The notes under the pieces were generated by a model, which saw only the letters and a list, made by a program, of their open reading frames with translations, had not been told where the DNA came from and did not search any database. From Chinchilla lanigera (taxonomy: Eukaryota; Chordata; Mammalia; Rodentia; Chinchillidae), in assembly GCF_000276665.1 (NCBI RefSeq), contig NW_004955487.1, positions 6,384,464-6,448,463 on the forward strand: a stretch of DNA of 64,000 nt, written 5' to 3'. How positions within the stretch are numbered: the stretch's first letter is position 1; each line of letters opens with the position of its first letter. Positions 43,935-55,704 of this stretch are shown piece after piece. The position numbers were made by a program, and so were the translations under genes.

Positions 43935-44147
43935 ATATTTATTTATTCAGGTTGTATTGGGGATTGAACCCAAAGCCTTTTCACTGATCTACATCTCCAT
44001 CTTTCTGGCAGATTTATTTTTTATTTTGAGACAGGGTTTCTCTAAGTCATTAAGTTGCCCACGTTGGGCTTCAAATGGTGGTATTCCTGCCTCAGCTTTC
44101 CAGAATGCTGGAATGACAGGCCTATGCCACCATGCCTGTCTTTGTTG
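43935..44147 (-). repeat. B1/ID composite SINE, antisense
   Basis: 'ggttgtattggggattgaac', 'ttttgagacagggtttctc', 'taagttgcccacgttggg' and 'gccaccatgcctg'. Confidence 0.88.
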
Positions 44148-44557
44148 CTAATTTATAACCTGATATTTTAGCTGAGAAAATGTGGGAGCCAGATCACTTT
44201 TTTTGGTCATCTATGAGTTGTGTCATCCTTGCACAATTATTTATTCATTCCTTCCTCCTTCATCTCTTAAGAGGGATTTATAATGTAATAGTTACGTACT
44301 AGAATTGCTCAAAGTATTAGGTAATAATGGACACTAACTGAGTAACAACAAAAGAGTTGTTCTGAGCTCATCGCTGTGGCTGTCACAGCAGTTACTCTTG
44401 TTACAGTCGAACATGGTTCATCTTCCTGAAATGTGGGTTGGAGTTCAATCCCCATTGTAAGGAATTAATCTAACTATGATGTCCAGAGGTGAGCCTTTGC
44501 GATTTCATTAGGATTAGACAAGGTCATCATGCTGGAACCTTATCAAAGTGAGACAGA

Positions 44558-44648
44558 GAGGAAGAGAGAGATGAATACAAAGTGAGACAGAGAGGAAAAG
44601 AGAGAAAGAGAGAGAGAGAGAAAGAGAAAGAGAGGGAGAGAGAGAGAG
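44558..44648 (+). repeat. GA-rich microsatellite running into the gap
   Basis: GAGA units with A insertions. It begins after two near-identical copies of 'caaagtgagacagagagga' (44545 and 44579) and continues to the first N. Confidence 0.9.
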
Positions 44649-44752
44649 NNNNNNNNNNNNNNNNNNNNNNNNNNNNNNNNNNNNNNNNNNNNNNNNNNNN
44701 NNNNNNNNNNNNNNNNNNNNNNNNNNNNNNNNNNNNNNNNNNNNNNNNNNNN
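44649..44752. other. Assembly gap (N run)
   Basis: 104 undetermined bases, entered from a GA microsatellite and left with 'gagtgagag'. The true repeat length is unknown. Open frames that cross it are meaningless. Confidence 0.99.
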
Positions 44753-44900
44753 GAGTGAGAGTTGCCACATGATCTCTTGCATTGCCTTGGGGCTGTACCA
44801 GAAAGAAGACCAACACCACCTTCTTGCCTTGGCCTCGGTCCTTCAGTTTTATGCCTCCAAATTGTGAGCCCAAATGGACCTCTGCTGTTTACAAACAGAC

Positions 44901-45629
44901 AAAGCCAAGATGCTTTTTAAAATATGAACATAGATTTATGTATGTAGTAGGGATTTAGGAACAACATTTTGGTTACTGCCAACACATGGATATCGATGGA
45001 TGGGTTTCTTGAGTATCTGTAGCATTGGTAAGGTGCTTGCTTGGAACTAACCAGTCTCTGACCAAACACTAACTTCAAGAGTGCATGCAGTTATCTCAGA
45101 ATTAAAATCCCTATGATTTTAAGGAAAAAAAAAACAGTGTTTGATTCAGAACCATCTGGCCCTGTGAAAAACTAAAAAGAAAATTGATTTTCCTTTAAAG
45201 ATGGCATTTGCAATATAGGCATCAATCTCAACCTTCTCCTATAACACTATTAAAATGGCATTAGTCACAAAAAGTAACAGCATGGGAAAGGAGAGTGTAG
45301 GAAAAGATTCTTGGAAGCAGCAAAGTGGATGGACAAGTGATAATGGAAGTTAACAGATTTTGAGAAAGCTTAATCCTAGGGGAAAATGAGAAAACATAAA
45401 AAGCAGTAGTTTGTAGTTCAGAATTTTTGCAAGGTTTGGGAGCTGAGCAAGTCAGCTTCCATTTCCAATTGTGGAGGTGAAGACAGGGTGGGGGTGCAGG
45501 CAAACAGGGTGAAAGGCTGTATCAGTAGCATTTAGACTCCCCAATCCTCTTGATCCTTCTTTGAGTATTCTTCTGTTTTTTAAAAAATACAGTAAACTTT
45601 ATTTTTGAAGAGTACTTAGGATCAGAGCA
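44901..45629. other. Unassigned sequence
   Basis: AT-rich. No repeat family or gene recognised. Confidence 0.4.
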
Positions 45630-45955
45630 AACTGGAGGGGCAAGTTCAGATATTCCCATGCTGCTCCTGTCATCATGTCCTCAGCCACCTCCTTCCAGTG
45701 TCAGCGTCTCTCCATGATGGTACCTTCCTTCCAATGGATGGACCAACTTCTACACAGTATCTCCTCCTAGAGCCCATGATTTCCAGCAGGGCTCACTCCC
45801 AGTGCTGTATGTTCTATGGATACCTCCACTGGGTGCACTCTGGATCAGTCCACTGATGGGTATTGCACCTCATGGTCCAATCCCCTTCCCAAAGCACCAC
45901 CTCTGGATGCCGGAGACATTGGGGGACTTTTAGACCTAAATCATACACCTGGAGA
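45630..45955 (-). mobile_element. MaLR-like LTR, antisense, truncated
   Basis: 'ggatcagtccactgatggg', 'catggtccaatccccttccc' and 'gggggacttttagacctaaa' with 'tcatacac' match the end of the antisense LTRs at 15.6 and 50.8 kb. Confidence 0.75.
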
Positions 45956-46734
45956 GTGTGTGGTCCTTTAGGAAAGCTGACACATGAACAATTACATTGC
46001 ATTGAGACAGAAATGCTTTCAAGATATATCTGTCAGGTTCCAGGGGGCAAAGAGAAAGAAGTGACTAACCAGTAAGTTGAAAAGTGTTCAGAGAGGAGGG
46101 TACATTTCAGCCGAGGGTTGAAGTAGTGCTAAACAGGAAAAGACAGCAGAGGACACAGCTGAGTGCTGACCCATGGACATGAGAAGCTCATTTAGGAACC
46201 AGTGAATCACTTGACCTTGACTGCAGGCTGCAGACTCAAAACTACCAGAGGCTGTCGTCAAAACATGGATGCTGGGCTTGGTGTCTACCTTTTCTCCCAA
46301 AGTCAGGGAAAGCCTTCAAGGAGTACTGAGGCAGGAGGCGTTATATTTTTGGAAAGATCATTTTAGCAATAATAAAGAGAATGTGTCAGATGGGCAAGCC
46401 TGGACGTGATTTTGGAGTAATGACGGAGTGTGTGCTCTCCTTCCTGAAGCCTCCCGTCCTTCACATGACAGCATGGTGTGACATTCAAGGATGGCTTGCA
46501 TGGAGTCATTTTTACTTAGACTCTTTGCTGTGACTCAGGTTGGGACACAGAATGTGTTCTTGGGCTCCCTGCAGGCTGAGGACTTTGAGAAGATGACAGT
46601 GTCCTTTCTTGTCTAGGAGGTTATCAAATTAGCTTGAATATCTCTACAAATAAGCCTCAGCAGGACATTGCCTGCAGCCTTTCACCTTGTCCTGTACAAA
46701 ATGGATCTTGGGAACACATTGCTCTGCTGTTACA
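45956..46734. other. Unassigned sequence
   Basis: Nothing recognised. A few frames of about 70 codons have no motif. Confidence 0.4.
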
Positions 46735-47094
46735 ATCCTCTTATGATTTAGATGCAGATGTCCCTCTTGTGGGGTCATTGGCAGGACCTTTGGAAGGTGA
46801 CTGGATGATAAGGCTTATATCTGACTTCCAGTCAGGAAGTGGGGCCTGGTTGGAAGAGGTGGTCACTGTGGGCATGACCTGGAAGGTCATATGTCCTTTC
46901 CTGGCTCCTCCCTTGACTCTGCTTCCTGTCCACTATGCCTTGAGCAGCTCTCCTCCACCAGTTTCCTGAGCCATGCCACCTTGCCTTGGAGCCAGCTGAC
47001 TTTGGACTGAAACATGAGTCAAAATAAATCTCTCCTTCTTTAAGTTGCAGGTGTCAGATATTTTGTCCCAGTGATGAGAAAAGTGAGTAAGACA
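46735..47094 (+). mobile_element. MaLR-like LTR
   Basis: 'gatttagatgcagatgtccc', 'aggaagtggggcctggttgg', 'ccttggagccagctgac', 'gagtcaaaataaatctc' and 'gaaaagtgagtaagaca' are in sense order with a clear AATAAA-type signal. Confidence 0.85.
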
Positions 47095-47854
47095 AAATGT
47101 CATTTGCCTTAAAGACAGAAGCCATTCCCGAGGAGACTGTCTTCCAGAAAATGGAGATTGCTGTGTGGCCCAGCACCTGGTCCATCCTAGGAAAGACTTG
47201 TGGGCTGAGAGTATGTGGGAGAGTGCATTCAAACTTCAGAATGTTTTTGCATCTGCTCTGCTTTTCTTTTGGCTGGGCTTACTCACCCCACACAACTCTG
47301 TACGAGTGAGCACACAGGCTCTGAAGACCAAGAATGTGGCCTTCTCCTGTCTCTGCTAGTGTATGCTTGGACATGGTCCATGGTTAATCCAGGAGCTTCC
47401 CAAGGGCCTCCAGGTTTCCTGTCTCCCCAAGCCCAGTGTAAACTCCCTGGCTGGTCCTCCAGTTCCTTTTGCATCTTGTCCACTGGTCTGTTTCTGGCCC
47501 TGACAAGACACTGGCTCAAGACAGTGGAGTCACCTACTTTTCTTGATGCCTTTGTTCTTGAACTGACATAGTCCCAAATGTGATGAGCCCACCCTGAGTG
47601 GCTACAAAGCTTATACTTTACAGAGCCCCCAGACTGGGGTAGAGATGGGGGTAGCTCTGGGTGAGAAAACCACAGGCTCTTGGTGTTCTTCAAAGAAATT
47701 TAGTAGTTTTCTGGAGAAATACGTCTTAGTTTGTTGTACAGCTTTGCATGATTTCCAGAGGATTGGAAGAGGTGGAAGATTTGTCAGTGGTTTACTGTTG
47801 CTTTATTGGAAGTGATTTTATCACAGATGCTTGTGCTCATTTATTTTGTTGTTT
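47095..47854. other. Unassigned sequence
   Basis: No repeat or exon recognised. Overlapping frames of 118 and 136 codons on opposite strands (47215-47693) cancel each other as evidence. Confidence 0.4.
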
Positions 47855-48072
47855 ATTTTACTTTCTTCTCTTGTTTTTTCTCTTTTTGGTACTGGAGATT
47901 GAACCAGGGCCTTTGCACTGAGCTACATCCCCAGCTCTTTTTAAATTTTTTATTTTGAGACAGGGTTTCACTGAGTCATTAAGTTGCCCAGGCTTGACTC
48001 TAACTTGCCATCCTCCTGCCTCAGCATCCCACTGGGCTGGGATGACAGGCATGTACCACCACACCTGGCTTT
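47855..48072 (-). repeat. B1/ID composite SINE, antisense
   Basis: 'ggtactggagattgaacc', 'tttgcactgagctacatccc', 'ttttgagacagggtttcac' and 'catgtaccaccacacctggc'. Full order with both parts. Confidence 0.92.
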
Positions 48073-48848
48073 ATTTTAGCTCCGAATGGCATCCATCACT
48101 CACATGAAACCTATTGGAGATAGGAGCTCAGTACCCCGAATGGATAAACACAGAGCTGCCCTCAGTCCCACAATGACCTTGTCCTCTTCTCCTCTTAGCA
48201 GGTAGTGGCTTAGGTTCAGCTGCAGAGAGGCGATGTCAGGGCCCACAGCAGCTGCGTTAGAAGGGGCAGGGGTACCGTGTCTGCAGGCACTGTTGGGAGA
48301 GGGCAAGACCCAGCTTTACTCCTGTAATTCTGTGGAGCTGGGAAGCCCTGTGTGCACCTTCAATAGCACCCTGGACCTGGGGAGAAGGTGACAGCACCTG
48401 GGCTGCTTCTCTCCTTCTGCTCTCAGCTCTGCTACCAATGAAGGAGAGAGGGGTGTGTCCAGCACCACCTTGGTGGTGCCCACATTGATGGCATAGGACA
48501 CAGTCCCCACCTGTCAGTGAGGCCCTGCTAGGAGCCAGGTATGGAACTCAGTGTCCAGTGTGCATGTCCTCAGTGTCTCCTACTGCATCTTCCAGCCCAG
48601 CTGTCCTCAGGTTGCACTTGTGATGAATCAGGCTCAGAGAGGTTGGATCCCAGCAGCTGTCCTAAAGCTGTGTTGCAGCTGAGCTCTGACTTGGAGGCTT
48701 TGCATTTCCAAAGACTGAGGCATCTTCCACCCAACACAAAGCATCTCCACAGATAAGGTTGCCACCTGTGGCTGGGCCCCAGCTTGAGCCAAGGGAGAGG
48801 ACAAGATCCTGTGGTATGTTGTGACCTTTACCAAGAAAAGGTTTCACA

Positions 48849-48849
<1 letters not shown>
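48073..48849. other. Unassigned sequence
   Basis: Nothing recognised. Confidence 0.4.
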
Positions 48850-48894
<45 letters not shown>

Positions 48895-48972
48895 GCACAC
48901 ACTCATGCATACACATGCACACGCCACACAAACCCCTCATACACTCACCACACAGACACACACAATCACACA
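48850..48972 (+). repeat. (CA)n microsatellite
   Basis: About 20 uninterrupted CA units (48851-48891) followed by 80 bp of degenerate CA/CACT sequence. Confidence 0.95.
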
Positions 48973-49139
48973 CCTGACTGTCTTGCCGTGGCAGTTGGGG
49001 TCAGCATGAGTTCTAAGCTTGGGTAAAATCCAGGTTGTCAGAGCGTAGCTTTATACCAAAGTGACCCCAAGGATTCCTAGGGAGCAGAGACTTTTCCTTT
49101 CATAAAGAACACCCATCCCTCCCGGCTTCCCACCCTGGA

Positions 49140-49290
49140 AGATGGAGCAGCTGGGTGGGGGAGCTGAGCAGATTTATTGACGCGAGCACACTCTGGAGAC
49201 AGAAGGCAAGCTGTCAGAGCCGGCGTGCAGGGACCGGATAAATATTTCTGTTGACTTTACATGGGTGCGTTATCCTCGCCTGCCCTCCTG
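49140..49290. promoter_or_regulatory. Candidate conserved non-coding element
   Basis: Non-repetitive, with retained CpGs ('attgacgcgagcac', 'gagccggcgtgcag', 'gaccggataaat') and a forkhead-like 'ataaatatttctgttgac' at about 49237-49254. Most flanking sequence has lost its CpGs. Function is inferred only. Confidence 0.3.
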
Positions 49291-50546
49291 CGTGAGGCCT
49301 CGGCTGCCCTGAGCTCAGGAAAAGGCGGATTTGTCCCAGTTCTGGGGGAGTAGAGGGGTGGAGGATGAGTAGGTGGAGGAAGGAGGGGGCATTGGAGAAA
49401 ATCCCTGCAGGGTAAATCGGAGGCAGAATAAATCTTAATACTCATGCCTTTGTGTTTACTTGCTCTTTCCAAAACAGGCCAACCATGCATCTGAGGAGCG
49501 CTGCAGAGAGGTCCTATGAGAAAGAACAGTGAGCAATAGCTGACACACGTCTGTGCACATTAGAAAGCACTATCACATTCATTCAGCAAATTGTATTGGA
49601 TGTGTCCTGAGTATCAGGGACTTGGGATTTGTCACTGAATGCAGCTCTCAGGGCACCTGGATTCCCAGGGGAGGGAGAGAAAGCATCACATCCGATGAAA
49701 AAACTAAAGTCTCATCGTGTTGTGGCAGACACTGATTCAGATCTGGGGCCCTGGTCTGCACACCATGGTACCCATCTAAACCCCACACTGCCCAGGGTTG
49801 CCACGGTCATAGCAGCCCCAGGCTGGTAGTGGCAAATCCCCCTTCCACGAAAAGCTCTTTCCCCCAACTCATTTCTCCTCCTCCCTGTTCAGATGCCTCT
49901 GTACACAGCCTCCTGTTCTGCACTGGCCCAGCCTCTGCCGCTGAGTCCCTGGGTCCCTCTTCCCTGGCCGTTTTATGCTGTGCTCCTCTCTCTTAAGACT
50001 TTTTTCTCCAACCTTCTGCCTTTTGTAAACCACTTGATGCCAGATTTACTCTGCTCCTAAAGGATCCCAGACAGGCAAACAGGAGCCCTTTAGATATCAC
50101 CTCTGATGGGGTGCTTAGCCCTGTGCCAACGTGACAGGTGGCAGGGAAGAAAACATGGTTATGTTATTGTGATTCCCTTTAATCTCTGCATTTCTTGCCA
50201 CACTGAATGTTCCCACCAGCCTGTCCTCTCCTGGGCATCTTCCTGGTGGTTCACCTTCTCATTCTATCGTAGCTGTGGTACTGAGGTCCATACCTTGGAC
50301 TGGCTTATTCTTCTTTTCTAGGTTTTCCTCTTGTCCTAGACAGAGGCTAAGCATTATCATCCCCAATAATCAGGTTGTTCCCTTGTACAGTCTGATGGCA
50401 GCTTTATGAATAGATGAGATATTTCATGTAACTGTTTGAGTCAAAGTAGATCTTCTGCTAGTTAGCAAACTGGGGTACTTGAAGGGTCCAAAGCTCTGTG
50501 ATATGATTATTTCTTTATTTGTTCTGGCCCCTCTACTAGACTAATG
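49291..50546. other. Unassigned sequence
   Basis: Nothing recognised. Confidence 0.4.
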
Positions 50547-50828
50547 TTATGGTTTGGATCTAAAATACCCCCAAAAGTCTCATGTACTCAAATATGGTGC
50601 TTTTGGAAGGTGATGGACCATGGGGTGCTGTGCTTATCAGTGAGCTCATCACAGATGAACTCAGGGATGAACATGCTGTTAGGAGGCGGGGATTGTTTGA
50701 AAGTGGTCCCTGGGGTGTGGCCAGGAAGGGTGCATTCTTGTCCCTGGCTCTTCCCTTCTCTCCCTGCTTCCTGATTGCTATACCATAAGCAAGTTTCCTT
50801 CACCATGCCCTTCCACGGTGCCATTTCT
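50547..50828 (+). mobile_element. MaLR-like LTR, left member of an inverted pair
   Basis: 'gttatggtttggatctaaaa', 'caaaagtctcatgtactc', 'ggggtgtggccaggaagg' and 'ccctgcttcctgattgc'. Truncated at the 3' side where the second LTR begins. Confidence 0.85.
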
Positions 50829-51152
50829 ACCTTTGGCTCATGGCTTCAGAGGTTTCAGTCCATGGTTTGCTGGCTTCAAGGTGGAAACCTTATGGCAGAA
50901 GGGTCTGGTGGGGGAGAGCTGCTTGCCTCATGGTGACCAGGAAGCAGAGAGAGGGAGGAGCTGGGGACAGGAACGCAACCTTCCAGGTCACACCCCAGTG
51001 ACCTCCTCCAACCAGGCCCCACCTCCTACAGCACATTCAGCCCTGAACTCATCCACGATGGATCCACTGATGAGCACAGTGCCTCATAATCCACCACCTT
51101 CCACACATATGAGACTTTTAGGGGACGTTTTAGATCTCAACCATACCACATG
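50829..51152 (-). mobile_element. MaLR-like LTR, right member of an inverted pair
   Basis: 'ctttggctcatggcttcaga', 'accaggaagcagagagagg' and 'catatgagacttttagggga' with 'agatctcaaccatacc' are the reverse of the same family. It meets the left member tail to tail. Confidence 0.85.
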
Positions 51153-51439
51153 GTCTTGATGCCACTTTACAAATGACTTAGGTAAACCAGGGCTTCATTG
51201 TTCGTTTGGGCATGTATTAGCTATAGAATTTGGGAGCAGTAATTTAATATCTCTTTTTAATATCTCTGTAATTTAATATCTCTGTACTTTCCATTATTTC
51301 CACCCCCCCAATATTATGCAACCCCATTTTCAAGACCTATAGCATGTAGAACAAACAGAGCCTGTTTCATGAAGCTTCTACTCACCCCTGGTCAAAACAA
51401 GCAGTGTGCTGCTTCTCAGGGTTGTTCAGAGACCCAGGT
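51153..51439. other. Unassigned sequence
   Basis: Contains a 17-bp near-duplicate 'taatttaatatctctttt' / 'taatttaatatctctgta' (about 51239-51282). Otherwise nothing. Confidence 0.4.
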
Positions 51440-51645
51440 AAAGGAGAGGTGTGTCACAAGTGTGATTGATGGAAAGAACGTGGTGTCTGGGTTTGCGTCC
51501 TGGTTCTGTGCTTCCCGAGCTAGGGTTTTGGAGTGAACACACTGTCCACACTGTCCTTTCATCCTCTGCTTCACAGAATGACACTCCTCATTTTCCAGTC
51601 TGAGAAGACAGTTACATAGGGCAATCCCTGCAAAAGCATTTTGGG
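51440..51645 (+). repeat. MIR-like element
   Basis: 'aagaacgtggtgtctgggtt', 'tgcgtcctggttctgtgc' and 'cctcattttccagtctgaga' follow MIR order. Confidence 0.6.
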
Positions 51646-52019
51646 AATAGGAAACCAATATATGAATATCAGTCATTTGTTAGTTATTAGTCATTATTAT
51701 TTTTTATTCTCTTTAATTGTTTGATGAATCTTGCATTCTTACATCTAGTAATCTGAGCAACTTCCTTAAAGAAAACAATATATAGAGTAACAACCATTGT
51801 TAACTCCCTATCACCTTGTTTTGAAATTCGGTATTGTTTTTATTGTTTTTGTGTTGCTTGTTTTTGTCTTGGCTGTTGTTATTTTGTTTTCTTTTCTCTT
51901 TAAAATAAAAAGGAAAATAAAGTGAACCACAAGGAACTCTCTTGGCTGGGAAATTAAAATATATCTGAAATCCAGTGGCTCAGAGGACAGAAGTGTTAGT
52001 GACAGAACAGACATGCTGG
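51646..52019. other. AT-rich unassigned sequence
   Basis: Includes a TTTTG/TTGTT-rich stretch (51830-51900). No gene recognised. Confidence 0.4.
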
Positions 52020-52142
52020 AAGAGTCAAACGCATTGGTTACACTTTTGGAGGCTGAGGCGGGAGGATTTCAAGTTCTAGCCCACCCTGGGCAACTTAGCA
52101 ACTTAGTAAGGCCTTGCCTCAAAAAAAAAAAAAAAAAAAAAG
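52020..52142 (+). repeat. B1-like SINE, sense, 5'-truncated
   Basis: 'ggaggctgaggcgggagga', 'accctgggcaacttagcaac' and 'ggccttgcctc', then a 22-base A-tail. No ID part. Confidence 0.85.
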
Positions 52143-54443
52143 AGAAAGCGTTGTTCCCAGTTTGGATGATCACCAGGATAAAGCCAACAGAAGTTGAATG
52201 TAAATGATACTGACCTGGACTTCCCCTCCCAGAGCCCTTTGCTGCCACTCTGGGCTCCCTAGCAGCTTAGTAAAATAAAGTATGCTTAGTATGCTTCTCT
52301 CCAAGACGCTCTCGTAAGGAGAAGATCAGGCGGATGATTCCAGGAAGAAGTCTGGCTAGGAGTTCAGTTCCCCAGCAGAGACTGTGAACCTTGCAGGAGG
52401 CATCTTTTTGGGTTGGTTGATTGGCCCTGAACCTGGTAAGTGGAGCTCAGTTTTCTAGTACCTCCTGATTTTAAGAGAAAATTACTTTCTTAAATGCCCC
52501 AGACTCCATGAAGTGAAAAGCTTCCATGAGTTCCACCGGGGCTGGACCCCTTTTTCCTTCCTACCTCTGAGGGCTGCCCCTGGGGGCAGTGGAGCCCTTG
52601 GCAAGGCTGCACAGGTACTCCTGTGAGGGAACATTATACACAGAGGAGGGTGATGGCTCCGTGGTCTGCTGAGCAGCCTGCTCCCAGTGACAGGACGTCC
52701 AGGCGTGAGCTGCTGCCAGCTCTGCCTCTCTCTATCCATGGATTCCCCAGAAAGTCAGATGCAGAGCAGAGGAGACCCCAGGAGCTGGGACCTGAGACCA
52801 AGGTTGTGTAGGATGTGCCGAGCAATGGGCCCATGGTTCAAAGTTCAGCCGGCAGAGACTGTTTTCTCTTAGAGACAAAGAACTTCTCTGAACCTCCTGC
52901 TGAGCGGACCACCAGCACCCTTCCTCTTCTGAGCCTAAGAGGAGTGACAGAAATACAGACGCTGGCCCCAGGAGGCTGGAGCCCAGTCTGCTGTCCATGA
53001 GAAAGACGAGGATGAACCAAAGGGATGGTCAGAAGTCATAAAGCAAATGGAGAGATGAGATTAGCTCTCAGTGCTCCTCCTCCCCTCCATTCCTTGTTGA
53101 AAAAGACCCATGCCCACCGGGCCATGGGGAGATGGAGATTTGAGCCAAATGGGCCCCTCCATCTCCTGGAAGCCAGCTTTGCATAAATCTTTTCCTTTTC
53201 ACCAAAATAAATGGCTTCCTCAGATTTGGTCTGCAGGGAATGAACACACCTGAGTGTGCACCTGAGTGGTCAGAGGCCATTTTCCTCCTGGGCGGGGCGG
53301 GGGCCCGGGTTAGGGAGCTTCCTTATGCTTCTGCGTCAGTCTCTTCCCAGTCTTGCTCTCTGAGTGGCTGCAGTGGCTCTGCCTCCAGGACTGCAGGACG
53401 TCACCTAGGAAACGCATTTAGCTCAGCGCCCTCTCTGTGGCTGATGCAGGCAAATTTGAGTTTCTTCTGTCTGCTGTGTACTTAGAATGAGGCTGGCAGA
53501 TGCAGAAATTTGAGTTTGCTCTCCTCTCTAAGTGCTCAGGTCCTCTGAAAATGGGACTTGATTATTTCTAATCAGCTGATTGGGATGCGGGGTGACCTCA
53601 TTGTCCCATGAGCTGCAACGAAGGCCATCAGGGTCACATTGCTGGTAGGCTGCTTTGAATTCTTTGTGACCCCCGCATAAGGGACTTTTCACTGGCACCG
53701 CTTGGGAGGAGGTTTGGGAGGCAGGCTAGGGCAGAGGCATGGCTCTGTTGGGGCTGGCCGGTTAGGCAACATCTTAGTTATTCAGTGATGAATTTCCAGC
53801 CCCCCAGGGGCCTTTGGGACCTTCTGCTTCCCTGGGGATGATAGTCCTGTACCTTGCACTTGATTTTTTCATTTTGCAGTTTGACCCTGAATTTACCTTT
53901 GTAGGGTTTCCCACTCCTAATGGCATAGTCTGGGACACCCTCCCACTCATGGGACGCTGCACGGCCCAGTACTGGGCACTCCAGTGTCCTCAGGTGAGCC
54001 TGGGCAGCGTCCCACCCCAGGCCGGAGAGAGAGACTGCATTTGTCCCTTGGCAGCAGAGTCTTAACTCAAAGCTGGAGATGAAAACAGGGCCAGCGATTC
54101 CAAAGAACACCTCAAAAATTGTTCTTCAGCTGCCGAGATGAAAGTATCCAGAATAAGCTCCAAATGGCACAGGAGTCTAGAGGAGGCCAGGCTGAGGGAA
54201 ACTTTGGGGTGCGAGGCTCCCATGGAGGCAGGAGGTCTGATGAGGTCTGAGAGGTGCGGTAGCTGGAGACTACAAGCAGGTTCCGATGAGCCCACATCTG
54301 GTGACCTTTGCCTTCTCACCCAGCTTCTGAAGCCTAATCAGGAGAGTGACAGCAGGAAGGGGAAGGAATCAACTTAAGAGCTATGAAGAGCTATTCAGGT
54401 TCTAAAACTCAGCCTGGCAGCCAAAGTGTGATGTGCAATGTAA
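52143..54443. other. Unassigned sequence, repeat-poor
   Basis: 2.3 kb with no named repeat. A short GC-rich spot lies at 53290-53320 ('gggcggggcgggggcccggg'). Overlapping frames of 60-110 codons on both strands lack domains. Confidence 0.4.
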
Positions 54444-54446
54444 GTC

Positions 54447-54475
54447 AGTCTGTCTGTCTGTCTGTCTGTCTCTGT
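54447..54475 (+). repeat. (GTCT)n microsatellite
   Basis: Six to seven GTCT units immediately before an antisense SINE. Confidence 0.95.
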
Positions 54476-54636
54476 CACCCAGGGCTTTTGGGCTGAGTTA
54501 CATCCCCAGCCTTTTTTTTTGTTTTTTGTTTTTTATTTTGAGATAGGGTCACACTAAGTTTCTAATTGCAATCCTCCTGCCTCAGCCTCCCAGAGTGCAG
54601 AGATTGCAGGCCTGTGCTACTGTGCCAGGCTCCTAA
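54476..54636 (-). repeat. B1/ID composite SINE, antisense
   Basis: 'gttacatccccagcctttt', 'ttttgagatagggtcacac' and 'gcctcagcctcccagagtg', ending 'ctgtgccaggc'. Confidence 0.88.
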
Positions 54637-55354
54637 CATGTTTCTCAATGATGGGTGACAGTGAGAAAGTCACTAACTTGATTTTAAACCTCAGAGGCTG
54701 CCAGGGCAACCTGAGGACTTGGATTCTTCACAGAGGCAAGGCTTTTGGCTCAGGGACAAAGACCTTAAATCACCCTGTACTTCACTGAGGCCCTCCATTT
54801 GCATTTTTGCTCTATTTCTTTGGTTCTTTTGTGCTTTAACATTGAAATGAAAACACGTTCCTTGGGGGATTTTTCTAATCTGGCTGCACATAGCAAATGA
54901 CCAGAATTCCCGGCTTCTGTGTGCTTAGGCCTGGTAATCACAGCCTGTAAATCCCTTCCGGTCCCACTTGAAGGACTCAGACAAAGGTAGGCACCGACGT
55001 TAGTCCTCAAAGGGAGGAGACAGAGCATTCCCTCCTCGGAATGCAAAGAACCAAACCATCCTTCAGTGGGAGGCTGAGAAATGCCCTGTTCTTAGGAGGA
55101 CCCATGTTTGCTACAGGACCACTTATTCTGACATTCATTGCAAAATGGGTTCTGCGTGTCTGCTGTGAGCAGATGTCTGGGAGGATTTAGGTGCAATCCT
55201 GCCCAGAAAGGATTTGCTGGGAAGCTGATGAGCTCTGACTTCTGGGACCCTCAGAGCCTGTGGGCCTCATCCATAGCCTGGAGGGAGGGGCTTGAGTGAC
55301 GCGTGTCTGTGGTCCTGTTTTGTGAAATACTTATAGGTACAAATCCTTCACCCA
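54637..55354. other. Unassigned sequence
   Basis: Nothing recognised. Confidence 0.4.
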
Positions 55355-55520
55355 CAGTTTATTTTTTTTTGTCAACCCAGGGCTTTTGCACTGAGCTACA
55401 TCACTGACTTGCTCATTCATTCATTCATTTGTTTTATTTTGAGGCTGGGTCTTGCTAAATTGCCTAGTTTGGGCTTGAGTTTTTAATCTTTCTGCCTCAG
55501 CCTCCCAGAATGCTGAGATC
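55355..55520 (-). repeat. B1/ID composite SINE, antisense
   Basis: 'gggcttttgcactgagctac', a short CATT run, 'ttttgaggctgggtcttgc' and 'ctgcctcagcctcccagaa'. Confidence 0.85.
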
Positions 55521-55704
55521 AGAGCCCCTTACACATTTAAAGGCATCAATATCCTGTTTGTCCCATTTTTTCCCCAAGAGTAGCCCCAGTCTGGTGGGAG
55601 AGACATTTATGTAAGCAATTGAACTCCTAAGCATATAGGGGGTGCTGGGGTACAAGTCAGGTATGGACAGTAGAACCTGGGGGAGAGGACTCCTGATTTT
55701 CTTT

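Larger units (their letters stand above)
44405..44900 (+). mobile_element. MLT-like LTR split by a GA microsatellite and gap
   Basis: 'gagttcaatccccattgtaa', 'tttcattaggattagacaag', then after the interruption 'gttgccacatgatctcttgc', 'gaagaccaacaccacc' and 'aaattgtgagcccaaatgga' resemble MLT1-type LTRs. A GA-rich tract (44558-44648) and the unsequenced gap lie in the middle. Confidence 0.55.

Noticed and set aside
44514..44873. Frames of 79 and 119 codons across the N run
   Set aside because: They contain unknown residues from the gap, and the rest is GA-repeat translation.
53285..53325. Possible CpG-island promoter
   Set aside because: The GC-rich spot is only about 40 bp with few CpGs, far short of an island, and no TSS motif is nearby.
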